From the NCBI GenBank assembly GCA_039105265.1, contig JAPFFF010000052.1, forward strand, positions 310,001 to 374,000: a stretch of 64,000 nt of DNA, in the 5' to 3' direction. The translations under genes were made by a program, and so were the position numbers. Below are positions 18,812 through 26,808 of this stretch, one piece after another (the first letter of the stretch is position 1; every line of letters starts with the position of its first letter). Origin of the DNA: Tritrichomonas musculus (lineage: Eukaryota; Parabasalia; Tritrichomonadida; Tritrichomonadidae). The notes beneath the pieces are model-generated. The model worked only from the letters and a program-made list of their open reading frames with translations. It had not been told where the DNA came from and did no database searches.

Positions 18812-19966
18812 ATGAGTAAAGAAGAACCAAGCCCATATGAAAAATTATACAACAAAGCTAAATGGAAGACCTTGGACAAATACCTTAGCATGGCAAAACA
18901 AGAGAATCTAAATGAAGAAGAAGCAAAGAAATACTTTGATGAAAGAGTAGTACATGATAAGAGAGTACCTAAAGCACAATTTATTCCTATTGTATCCAAA
19001 CATCCTCATGGTTATCAAATGGATACCTTCATTAATAATAAAGAGGCAGGTGGGTTGAATTATCTAATGTTCATCAATATCAACACCAGAAAAGCATATG
19101 CATATCCTATGAATGGTAAAGGATCAAGAGAAGTATTAACAGCACTTCATAAATTTGTTAATGATGTACCTCATGTATATTCGATAACAAGTGATGAGGA
19201 TGCAGCATATTTATCATCAACAGTCTTAGACTTCATGAGAGAGAAGAACATAAAATACCGAACAACAACTGAGAATAACCATAATGTACTTGGCATTATT
19301 AATAGGTTTATGAGAACCATAAGAGATGCTATTGGTGAAAATAGGTTTATTCAACCAAAGGAGATGCATGATTTGGTCAACATATATAACAACTCTCCTC
19401 ATAGGTCTTTAGATAATAAAGCACCTAATGATATTACTCCAGAGGATGAAATAAAGTACATACAAAAGAATGCACGCATTAATCCATACCATTTTAATCC
19501 AGGTGAGAAGGTCAGGTTAGTACTCGAAAAAGAACCATTTGGTAAAAGAAGAAGTAATTTGTCCAATGAGTCTTATATAGTTGACTCACAAAAAGGTAAC
19601 CAGTTTGTGGTCAAGTCCAAAGATGGTTCAACTAGTTCATTCCCTGGATATAGGTTGTTAAGGACAAGAGACAAAAGGATTAAAGTAGCTGAAAGACTAA
19701 ATGAAGGTAAAGAAGGTATTATTGAAAAAATATATAACTTTGATGAAGATACTGGTAAGTATGATTTAAAATGGGAAGGAGTCGAAGGTGATGATGCCTT
19801 TGCTAGACAAACTATTAGAGATGTAAGGAGAGGTAATCCATTAGTACTTGGTACAGCAGAAAGACAATATTGGTTGGAACAAAAGAAAAATTATGAACGA
19901 CAAATTAAAGCAGGTCAAAAGGTTGAGGGCAAACCAATACCAGATAAAATTATGAAATACATTTAA
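18812..19966 (+). CDS. Retrovirus-type integrase (element B)
   Basis: 384 residues starting 7 bases after the preceding stop. The RVE-type core covers about residues 60-210 (QMDTFIN, SDEDAAY and NHNVLGIINRF regions). A basic SH3-like or linker part follows (FNPGEKVRLVLEKEPFGKRR). A chromodomain-like segment (GIIEKIYNFDEDTGKYDLKW) lies at about 305-345. It inserts the element and generates short duplications. It is almost identical to the element A copy. Confidence 0.92.
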   Translation: MSKEEPSPYEKLYNKAKWKTLDKYLSMAKQENLNEEEAKKYFDERVVHDKRVPKAQFIPIVSKHPHGYQMDTFINNKEAGGLNYLMFININTRKAYAYPMNGKGSREVLTALHKFVNDVPHVYSITSDEDAAYLSSTVLDFMREKNIKYRTTTENNHNVLGIINRFMRTIRDAIGENRFIQPKEMHDLVNIYNNSPHRSLDNKAPNDITPEDEIKYIQKNARINPYHFNPGEKVRLVLEKEPFGKRRSNLSNESYIVDSQKGNQFVVKSKDGSTSSFPGYRLLRTRDKRIKVAERLNEGKEGIIEKIYNFDEDTGKYDLKWEGVEGDDAFARQTIRDVRRGNPLVLGTAERQYWLEQKKNYERQIKAGQKVEGKPIPDKIMKYI

Positions 19967-19976
19967 AAATTTGTAA

Positions 19977-20843
19977 ATGGATGAACCCCCAAGTGCAGAA
20001 CTAATAAATAAAGTAGAAACATTGATTAAAGAGACCTTACGAAAGAACATGAAAGAGATAGATGGTGCTTTGATTAAACCATTATCACCTGATTATCCTT
20101 TTAGTACAAATGGAATTATCTTTTTAATTGGTAAACCAGGTGCTGGTAAAAGTTTTTGGATATGGAGACATATTATGATAACAGAGAGGTTGTTTAAACA
20201 TCCATACTACCAAAAGATAATATTTTGCTCAAGCTCTGGTAAAATGGATAAAACAGCTGAAACACTTAATAAACAGATACAATCAAGAATCGATTATGTA
20301 AAGGAAAGAGAATTAATGAGTTATCTTAAAAGACATCTTCGAAGAAAGATAAAGTATTATGCTATTGTCAAATATGTATTATCTCGAATGAAAGAGACCA
20401 ATGACGAAATGAGGAGGCTCATTGAGAAGCATCATTTAAATGAGCTCAATGATAAAATAATATATATAGCCAATAAGTTAGTCAAGTATGAAACATCATC
20501 ATATCCATATAACACATTATTGATACTAGATGATTGTGCAGGTAGTGATTTATTAAAGAATGGTAATAGTGAATTTATCAAGTTGTTAACCAAGACAAGA
20601 CACTATAATTTAACATGTATCATGGCTATCCAAACTATTCGATTTGTTCATATGAATGCTAAAAGGTTAGCAACAGATATCATATGTTATACAGGATATA
20701 GTGAGGAAGATTTTACTAGCTTGTTGCAACAAACTAATAACTCATTAAATACGAAGCAGACAGTAGCTGAATACTTACAACATAAAGAACCACATGAGAA
20801 GTTCGTAATGAATATTTCTGCTAATAAGTACTATTTCGAATAA
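19977..20843 (+). CDS. FtsK/HerA-type packaging ATPase (element B)
   Basis: 288 residues with Walker A GKPGAGKS (about residues 52-59) and Walker B LLILDDC (about 179-185). A helical insertion of about 80 residues lies between them. The family powers genome packaging into capsids of the PRD1-adenovirus lineage. It sits between the integrase and a small Gly-rich protein, in a plus-strand run of closely spaced genes. Confidence 0.93.
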   Translation: MDEPPSAELINKVETLIKETLRKNMKEIDGALIKPLSPDYPFSTNGIIFLIGKPGAGKSFWIWRHIMITERLFKHPYYQKIIFCSSSGKMDKTAETLNKQIQSRIDYVKERELMSYLKRHLRRKIKYYAIVKYVLSRMKETNDEMRRLIEKHHLNELNDKIIYIANKLVKYETSSYPYNTLLILDDCAGSDLLKNGNSEFIKLLTKTRHYNLTCIMAIQTIRFVHMNAKRLATDIICYTGYSEEDFTSLLQQTNNSLNTKQTVAEYLQHKEPHEKFVMNISANKYYFE

Positions 20844-20860
20844 TTTTTTATTTTTTAAAA

Positions 20861-21280
20861 ATGGGAATTGATCCAAATTATTCTATATGGAGAGAGATGA
20901 TAAAAGGAGGAATCGGCTTAGGTGGTAAAGTCTTAATGGGAGCTGCAGATAGTGTTTCGGGTGGTCTCGCAAGTAAATTATTAGATGTTTCAACAAGTGG
21001 ATTAACTAAGCATTCTGGCCTTATTGGTAAAGTTGCGAAAGGTCTTGGTGAAAGCTTCTTGAGCGATAGTACAAGAAATAAAATAGCAAATATAGCCGAC
21101 ACAGCATTAAAGTATGTACCTGAAGGAAATGTGAAAACTGCATTATCATCAATTAATAAATCTGCAAAGGGTGAATCAATTAAAGCACCTCTTGAAAAAT
21201 CAGCATATACACCGAAACCAGAGAAACCATTTCAAGAGAGTGACTTTAGTACAAACCATCATTCAAGAACCTACATCTAA
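20861..21280 (+). CDS. Gly/Ala-rich amphipathic protein, possible pVI-like membrane-active protein
   Basis: 139 residues. Residues about 15-75 are Gly/Ala/Leu-rich and amphipathic (GGIGLGGKVLMGAADSVSGG), like membrane-active peptides. IKGG followed by I near residues 15-19 fits the adenain-type cleavage rule (Met/Ile/Leu-X-Gly-Gly-X). The C-terminal tail is Pro/Lys-rich and polar. By analogy with adenovirus pVI it could be a protease-released membrane-lytic capsid cement protein. No direct homology is seen, so this is a hypothesis. Confidence 0.6.
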   Translation: MGIDPNYSIWREMIKGGIGLGGKVLMGAADSVSGGLASKLLDVSTSGLTKHSGLIGKVAKGLGESFLSDSTRNKIANIADTALKYVPEGNVKTALSSINKSAKGESIKAPLEKSAYTPKPEKPFQESDFSTNHHSRTYI

Positions 21281-21319
21281 TGAAAACTCAATTTATAGAC
21301 TTTTTTTGTTTATTTTTAA

Positions 21320-21637
21320 ATGTCAAAACATCTAACAGGTTCTAAGAGACTTGCAGTTATTCATAAATGGTTGAATGGAAGGGATGACCCAGATTGGGAA
21401 GTGCTTCCTACGAAAACCAAAGACAAGTATATTGTAAAACAGCGAAAAACTCCAATAACTCGAGAATATCAAGAAAACTCAGACAGTGAAAATAACGAAG
21501 ATACTCAAGAAAACTCAGACAGTGAAGAACATGAGGAACTTGAAGAAAAGCCAAGAAAGTCAATAAGTTCGAAAGCTGCACGAAAACCTCAAAACCTCGA
21601 AAAACTCAACAAAGCCAAGTTTATGACCCTACTGTGA
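21320..21637 (+). CDS. Charged small protein of unknown function
   Basis: 105 residues from an ATG directly after TTTGTTTATTTTTAA. A basic N-terminus (MSKHLTGSKRLAVIHKW) precedes an acidic repeat with two copies of QENSDSE and a basic C-terminus. It is low complexity and probably disordered. It adjoins the next coding stretch at 21634-21870, with which it may form one functional unit. No family recognised. Confidence 0.55.
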   Translation: MSKHLTGSKRLAVIHKWLNGRDDPDWEVLPTKTKDKYIVKQRKTPITREYQENSDSENNEDTQENSDSEEHEELEEKPRKSISSKAARKPQNLEKLNKAKFMTLL

Positions 21638-21870
21638 ATGAGGAAATACTAAAACAGCTAAAATCACTAGGTGAAGAAATGAAGATAAGTCGAGAGAAGA
21701 AAGAACAGAGACGTATGATAAAGGAGGTTGTTGATAAAAGGATGAGTAAACCAAGACAACAGTATGTTCCTGAAGAACCGCCACAACAATATGAAGAAGA
21801 ACAACAACCTCAATATATACCTATGAGACCTATTGGTAGGAGAAATCGCATCTTTGAAGATATGATGTAA
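21634..21870 (+). CDS. Charged, Gln/Pro-rich small coding stretch
   Basis: About 78 codons giving a helical Lys/Glu-rich start (LKQLKSLGEEMKISREKKEQ) and then a Pro/Gln-rich tail (QQYEEEQQPQYIPMRPIGRR). It lies immediately upstream of the capsid gene and adjoins the 21320-21637 stretch. Its true start is uncertain. It may be a scaffold or capsid-associated protein by position only. Confidence 0.45.
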   Translation: MNEEILKQLKSLGEEMKISREKKEQRRMIKEVVDKRMSKPRQQYVPEEPPQQYEEEQQPQYIPMRPIGRRNRIFEDMM

Positions 21871-21887
21871 ATTTTTTTCTATCTAAA

Positions 21888-23570
21888 ATGCTCAACAAGG
21901 AATCCTATATGAAAACCTCAGCAGAGGTTTGTACACAGATTGCATCTTACTTTGATGTTGTCGATAATTGCATAGCACTTAGTGATACTAATAAGGCATA
22001 CTCATTAAATCCACAAACTTCGTATTCACCATCACCACCAATTAAGAGTGGTTCATATACAACATGTATTATCTCTCCTAATACTCATAATACTGCTGAT
22101 ATATATAATGGTTTTATTCGAGCAGATATGAAAGTGACATTAAAGATTGATAAACCAATAGCTAGTAATTTAGAAAATGTTGATGGATATAATTTTGGTA
22201 AGGTATGGTTTGGTTTTAAGGATGCTCGAGATGCTGTTGAGAAGTATGAAATTGTAGCTAATGGTATGACGCTTTATACCCAGAACTTTGCATGCGAAGA
22301 ATCCTTTTTAACAGCATGTTGTGCAAATGAAGTTACTAAAAGAGCTGATATATATAGTAAAGCAAGACATAAGGATATTTGGAATGATACTCATGGAAGG
22401 AGATGTGGTTTTGTTGCCAACCTTAACCAAAATGTAACGGAAGTCACATCAACAATTAGATTAAAGATTGATTTGCGACGATTCCTACCTTTATCTAATA
22501 TCAAGTACTTGCCAGCATTTGCAGGTAAAATCGAATTACGTCTATACTTTTCAACAGCTGGTATGGTATATTGTCCAGTTGGTTTTGAAAAGAGATTGGT
22601 TGCTAATCCACATATAATGAAAGACTTCAATGTTGATGAAATTACAAATGAATTTCGACCTATTGGAGAACCAATATGGATGTGGACAAGTACAACTAAA
22701 ATAGCAATGGATAAGATTAATCACCCCAAGAATCTTCCACCTGTTGGTGAAAATCATGGAGGAGCATATGAAGTTGCAGGTACTGGCAATGCTAAGACAA
22801 GAGTTGACCGAACTATTTACAGTGATTGGAGAACCTGGAGTGTTGTTGATTATTCCATTGAAGAATGTGCAAGTATTATACCTTGTTTTGGTATTCATGA
22901 ATCTGTATATACAGCACTTGTTCAAAGATATGCTAACCCTCAACATCCACTTACATTCCCAACACAGATTATGTCATTTTACACTTGTACAAGACCTCTT
23001 AAGAATGAACAAGATAAAGCAACTATTACTATTACACCTAATTTTGTAGATAGTATGTTTTGCTTATTCCCACTCAAGCATACACATAAGACATACTTCA
23101 AGAATCCTCAGTTTGAAGCATTTCATATGAATTGTGGTAATTACAATAATATTCCTGCTAAAGCATTTGGTACGAATGGTAAGTATCCAGAGTTCCTCGA
23201 ATATTGCCAGAATGCAATGAACATGAACGGAGAGCAAAATGGATTTAATAAAGAGGTTATTGCAAGTCTAGCTAATGAGAATCAGTATAATGAAAATACA
23301 ACAGGCTATTATCCAAGTGATAGGTCCTCATTCTTTATAGGTCTTCCTACTGAAACAGATGGAACATATCAACAAGGTCTTTCAAGTCTTGCACCTATTA
23401 ACTTCGAATTGATATGTAGTCAAAAGGCAGATAATCCATTTAGACAGGAAGTAGATACACCTCCATTATTATGCTTATTAACAGATATATCAATTAGTAT
23501 CTTAATTAGACCAAACGGTATGCCACCATCAGTACGTATTGGTCCTTATGATTTAACAACCCCTGAGTAA
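21888..23570 (+). CDS. Double-jelly-roll major capsid protein
   Basis: 560 residues, rich in beta-strand-like stretches with few helices. Evidence for the assignment is its size, its position after the ATPase, and similarity of its second half (SMFCLFPLKHTHKTYFKNP) to the capsid fragment in element C. It also ends in the typical short strand pair before ISILIRPNGMPPSVRIGP. Polinton capsid proteins of this type form the pseudo-hexameric shell. No structure prediction was run. Confidence 0.8.
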   Translation: MLNKESYMKTSAEVCTQIASYFDVVDNCIALSDTNKAYSLNPQTSYSPSPPIKSGSYTTCIISPNTHNTADIYNGFIRADMKVTLKIDKPIASNLENVDGYNFGKVWFGFKDARDAVEKYEIVANGMTLYTQNFACEESFLTACCANEVTKRADIYSKARHKDIWNDTHGRRCGFVANLNQNVTEVTSTIRLKIDLRRFLPLSNIKYLPAFAGKIELRLYFSTAGMVYCPVGFEKRLVANPHIMKDFNVDEITNEFRPIGEPIWMWTSTTKIAMDKINHPKNLPPVGENHGGAYEVAGTGNAKTRVDRTIYSDWRTWSVVDYSIEECASIIPCFGIHESVYTALVQRYANPQHPLTFPTQIMSFYTCTRPLKNEQDKATITITPNFVDSMFCLFPLKHTHKTYFKNPQFEAFHMNCGNYNNIPAKAFGTNGKYPEFLEYCQNAMNMNGEQNGFNKEVIASLANENQYNENTTGYYPSDRSSFFIGLPTETDGTYQQGLSSLAPINFELICSQKADNPFRQEVDTPPLLCLLTDISISILIRPNGMPPSVRIGPYDLTTPE

Positions 23571-23598
23571 AAAGATGTATATTTTTATTTTATAGAAA

Positions 23599-24033
23599 AT
23601 GTCGAATGATTATAGAAGCCCACATGCTGAAATTGTTGGAAGAGAAGGTATGATGTATAATGAAGCTACTATGAAAAATAAAGACATAGAGTTTCAACAT
23701 TTTGGTGTGTTCAGTAATACTAATACTTATTCTGTAACCTTCAACCCATATATTAATCGACCACCTACCCAGATTATTGAACATGAGGACCCTGTTAGAT
23801 TTCCAGATACTCGAGAACATATAACCAAACCTGTTCGTGAACCTCCTGTTAGTATTACAGATGGTGGTTTTTATCGACATATAGGTGAAAAAGATAAACC
23901 AGTACCTCTCTTACCAAAATATCTTAAGAAGCCTGAGAAACCACCAATGCAAGGTAGAGCAAGAGAATATAATAAACAAGATATTCGATATGGACCTACT
24001 CAGCATATCTTTACCCAAAATAACATCTATTAA
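23599..24033 (+). CDS. Polinton protein of unknown function after the capsid gene
   Basis: 144 residues starting after TTTTTATTTTATAGAAA. The protein is polar and Pro-rich with a possible beta segment (FQHFGVFSNTNTYSVTFNPY) and an extended C-terminal half (REPPVSITDGGFYRHIGEK). I do not recognise it. A location 28 bases after the capsid stop suggests a capsid-associated role. Confidence 0.6.
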   Translation: MSNDYRSPHAEIVGREGMMYNEATMKNKDIEFQHFGVFSNTNTYSVTFNPYINRPPTQIIEHEDPVRFPDTREHITKPVREPPVSITDGGFYRHIGEKDKPVPLLPKYLKKPEKPPMQGRAREYNKQDIRYGPTQHIFTQNNIY

Positions 24034-24058
24034 TTTTTTATTGAATTTTTTTATCCAG

Positions 24059-24505
24059 ATGAAAATGACAACAAGAAACGTCTATGACTATGTCAATGAA
24101 CTTCGTGCAAAATGTGCTCCAAATACTAAACAATGTAATTTCTCGATACTTTGTGACAAGTACCCAATGAAAGTAGGAGAATGGAGCTATTTAGGTAAAG
24201 TACTTTATGTCTCAATCAAGATAAAAGACAAGTACCACAGATTTTATCCAGATAAGCTCAAAGAACTTGATCTTGACTCAATATTTATTAAGCCTAACTC
24301 AAGGAGAAAAATAACTGAAGATTTCGAAGAGTTCTACATAAATGGAAACACTACCACTCAAGAGTATCAAGGAATCAAATACTACAACTACTCCATTGCA
24401 GCTGCTCCTACAAGTCATAAACCAAAAATCGATGCTCTCAAGCAGAAATATCAAATTGAGTCATTTGACATGTTTATTGGAGAACAGCTAGACTTAGTAC
24501 TTTAA
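24059..24505 (+). CDS. Conserved Polinton core protein, homologue of the 10279 gene
   Basis: I use the ATG at 24059 (MKMTTRNVYDYV, 148 residues), which follows TTTTTTTATCCAG; further upstream the same frame only overlaps the previous gene. It aligns over its length with the element C product, including CNFSILCDKYP, RFYPDKLKEL, YINGNT and FIGEQLDLVL. Mixed alpha/beta, no membrane segment. Keeping this gene in two divergent lineages points to a core function, unknown to me. Confidence 0.75.
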   Translation: MKMTTRNVYDYVNELRAKCAPNTKQCNFSILCDKYPMKVGEWSYLGKVLYVSIKIKDKYHRFYPDKLKELDLDSIFIKPNSRRKITEDFEEFYINGNTTTQEYQGIKYYNYSIAAAPTSHKPKIDALKQKYQIESFDMFIGEQLDLVL

Positions 24506-24526
24506 GCCTATTTTTTCCCAACCTAA

Positions 24527-25051
24527 ATGATTAAGAAGAGGGGTACAACTAATGGTGTACAAGCAAATGTATCTTTAGAACCATCAGCAGCTGCATCATC
24601 TACATCTAACATCAACAACAACATTATTATTAATAAGAGAGATGATGGCAAGGAAGACATTGTTATTACAAGAGATATTGGAGTACAAACAGAACCTGTT
24701 GAAGTTGAACCAGATGTACGTAATGTTATACTTGAAGCATATGCACAAATACTACTTAATCAAGACAAAGCACTACTAGCTAACATTATATCAAAGAAAT
24801 GCATCATAGTACCTATTGAATCTCTTAGCAACATCATCAAAGCAATACTACATGTTAGTGAGGTTGAAGTACAACTTAATGAAGATGTTGGATGTTGTGC
24901 AGCTAAGAGCAATCCAATAAGAAAAATAGATGCTATTAAAATTATTAAAGATAATGGAGAGGTAGTCATTGACTTGAAACAAGTATATAATAAAGAATAT
25001 AATGAGCTTGTTAATAATTATCATGTATGCTTAAAATATTGCATAGTATAA
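24527..25051 (+). CDS. Conserved Polinton protein with LC8-type motif
   Basis: 174 residues. The N-terminal third is disordered (Ser/Ala/Asn-rich) and ends with RDIGVQTEPVEV (GVQTE at residues 52-56), a good match to the dynein light chain LC8 ligand consensus. The C-terminal domain (LSNIIKAILHVSEVEVQLNE, then the GCCAA turn) is shared with the products at 8522-9157 and 13521-13836. A linear motif on a disordered arm before a conserved domain suggests an adaptor. Function otherwise unknown. Confidence 0.7.
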   Translation: MIKKRGTTNGVQANVSLEPSAAASSTSNINNNIIINKRDDGKEDIVITRDIGVQTEPVEVEPDVRNVILEAYAQILLNQDKALLANIISKKCIIVPIESLSNIIKAILHVSEVEVQLNEDVGCCAAKSNPIRKIDAIKIIKDNGEVVIDLKQVYNKEYNELVNNYHVCLKYCIV

Positions 25052-25101
25052 AAAAGACATATATAAAAAAATTTAAAATTAGAAGTAATTATTTTTTACT
25101 C

Positions 25102-25479
25102 TTACTCCTTGTCTTTTGGAGATGAAGCTTCTTGTGTATCTTCATCTTCATCATCATCTTCTTGTGTCTCTTGCGAGTCAGGCACTATAGGCACGTGAAA
25201 GCCAATAGATTTTGGTGTTGGAGATTGAGGAATCTTTTTATGATAAACCTCGCAGGTAGTGAGATTCATTTGAGTAAGTCCTTCAGCAATCTTGTTCAAG
25301 TTTGCTTGTATCAAAGGGTCATAGATGGTGCAGACAGTAGATGGTGTCGAGTTTATTATTTTTTGGTTGAACAGAAACATCACCTCTTTAATAGCATTGG
25401 CTAATTCAACATGAGCATTTTTGATAGCTAGCTTTTGCTGTTTTTGGAATTCTTTGAAGTCATTTCCAGAACGCGACAT
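25102..25479 (-). CDS. Small acidic-tailed helical protein
   Basis: 125 residues on the minus strand. The N-terminal half is helical (FKEFQKQQKLAIKNAHVELA) and the C-terminus is strongly acidic (QETQEDDDEDEDTQEASSP). The start is divergent from the 25556 gene with a spacer of about 76 bases, which probably carries promoters for both. No family recognised. Confidence 0.6.
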   Translation of the reverse strand: MSRSGNDFKEFQKQQKLAIKNAHVELANAIKEVMFLFNQKIINSTPSTVCTIYDPLIQANLNKIAEGLTQMNLTTCEVYHKKIPQSPTPKSIGFHVPIVPDSQETQEDDDEDEDTQEASSPKDKE

Positions 25480-25555
25480 TTTAAAAAATGAAGTGATTTT
25501 GTTTGCAAATATTCAATTTTCAAAAATAATTCAATTTTTTATCTCGAATGAAATC

Positions 25556-25816
25556 ATGAGCGCAAATTTAGATTTGGGTGAGTTCAAGGAAACAGCTATC
25601 ATCAAGAAGTTGAAGAAGTCTAAAAGTAAAGACAACCTCAAAAATATTGATACTGCAAAAACTGAAACAACAGAAAAACGTGGTAGAAAGCAAAAGTATG
25701 CAACTGTTGAAGAACGAAATGAAGCACGTAAACAACAGCAAAAGGCATATCGTGAAAGAAAGAAAAGAGAATTACAAAGTATGAAGGAAAAAATAATGTT
25801 GTATGAAAGCAAATAG
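25556..25816 (+). CDS. Basic bZIP-like or DNA-binding small protein
   Basis: I use the ATG at 25556 (MSANLDLGEF, 86 residues); an ATG slightly upstream is out of frame. It contains KRGRKQKYATVEERNEARKQ and QQKAYRERKKRELQ. These resemble an AT-hook-like patch followed by a bZIP-type basic helix, with at most a short leucine-poor continuation. It is likely a nucleic-acid-binding protein, possibly a regulator of element genes. Its stop codon abuts the 19-bp tandem array. Confidence 0.6.
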   Translation: MSANLDLGEFKETAIIKKLKKSKSKDNLKNIDTAKTETTEKRGRKQKYATVEERNEARKQQQKAYRERKKRELQSMKEKIMLYESK

Positions 25817-26162
25817 GTAGCTTATGAGGAAAAAGGTAGCCTATGAGGAAAAAGGTAGCCTATGAGCCTATGAGGAAAAAGGTAGCTATGAGGAAAAAGG
25901 TAGCCTATGGAAAAAGGTAGCTTATGAGGAAAAAGGTAGCCTATGAGGAAAAAGGTAGCCTATGAGGAAAAAGGTAGCCTATGAGGAAAAAGGTAGCCTA
26001 TGAGGAAAAAGGTAGCCTATGAGGAAAAAGGTAGCCTATGAGGAAAAAGGTAGCCTATGAGGAAAAAGGTAGCCTATGAGGAAAAAGGTAGCCTATGAGG
26101 AAAAAGGTAGCCTATGAGGAAAAAGGTAGCTTATGAGGAAAAAGGTAGCCTATGAGGAAAAA
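25815..26162. repeat. 19-bp tandem array, about 18 copies
   Basis: The unit is GGTAGCCTATGAGGAAAAA, repeated head to tail with a few variants and some shortened units near 25860-25910. It fills the space between the convergent 3' ends of the 25556 and 26193 genes. There are no spacers between units, so it is a minisatellite and not a CRISPR array. It could serve as a terminator region, an origin or a protein-binding array, or be neutral. Confidence 0.95.
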
Positions 26163-26192
26163 CATGTAGTTAAAAAAAAGTTTTTTTTTTAG

Positions 26193-26618
26193 TTATTCAT
26201 TTTTCTTGTAGTACATTGTGATGAACTTCTTGTTTCTTTTCACTTTCTTATGTGTAAAGTGTCTCTTTGTTCCATCGAGATGCCCGAAACCAAGTCGAGT
26301 AATAGGTAGTTCATGACCAAAGAACATGTTGTACAAGTTAACAATGTCTCTTGCAGGATAACAATCTTTCTCGAGGTTATCAAACCATTCATCATACCTC
26401 TTTTTTTGTTTTGCTCGAAGTCGATGTGCATCATTTTCAAGAGCATGAGCATAATTTTCACACATCGTTCTTAAATTTGATGTATCATCTTCAACTTTTA
26501 GTTGAGATATTTTTTTCGACATGTTTATATTTATTTTGTAGTCGAATGAATCATGATCTTTAGGAGGTGTTTGTTTTTGTAAAATATCTTCTATTTTATC
26601 TTCTTCTTCATTCATCAT
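26193..26618 (-). CDS. Polinton protein of unknown function
   Basis: I prefer the ATG at 26618 (MMNEEEDKIEDIL, 141 residues); an upstream in-frame ATG would add an implausible run encoded by AT-rich sequence. The product is helical and charged. Its basic C-terminus (GTKRHFTHKKVKRNKKF) could bind nucleic acid. No family recognised. Confidence 0.55.
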   Translation of the reverse strand: MMNEEEDKIEDILQKQTPPKDHDSFDYKININMSKKISQLKVEDDTSNLRTMCENYAHALENDAHRLRAKQKKRYDEWFDNLEKDCYPARDIVNLYNMFFGHELPITRLGFGHLDGTKRHFTHKKVKRNKKFITMYYKKNE

Positions 26619-26808
26619 TAATAAAATAATAGTGATATTAATAAATATATTTTTTTTAAATTTCAATATATTTTATTTTTTTTAATTCAATTTTTGAATT
26701 TTTATAGTGAATTTAACTTTTTCAAAGAAAAATATCCACCTTCGAGTTTTTCTACAAGATTTAAAATTTAGTGATATCATCTAAAAAATAGATCATTTTT
26801 ATACTTGT

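Noticed and set aside
25815-26162. CRISPR-like array
   Set aside because: Units are head to tail with no unique spacers, and the locus is in a eukaryotic element; it is a minisatellite.
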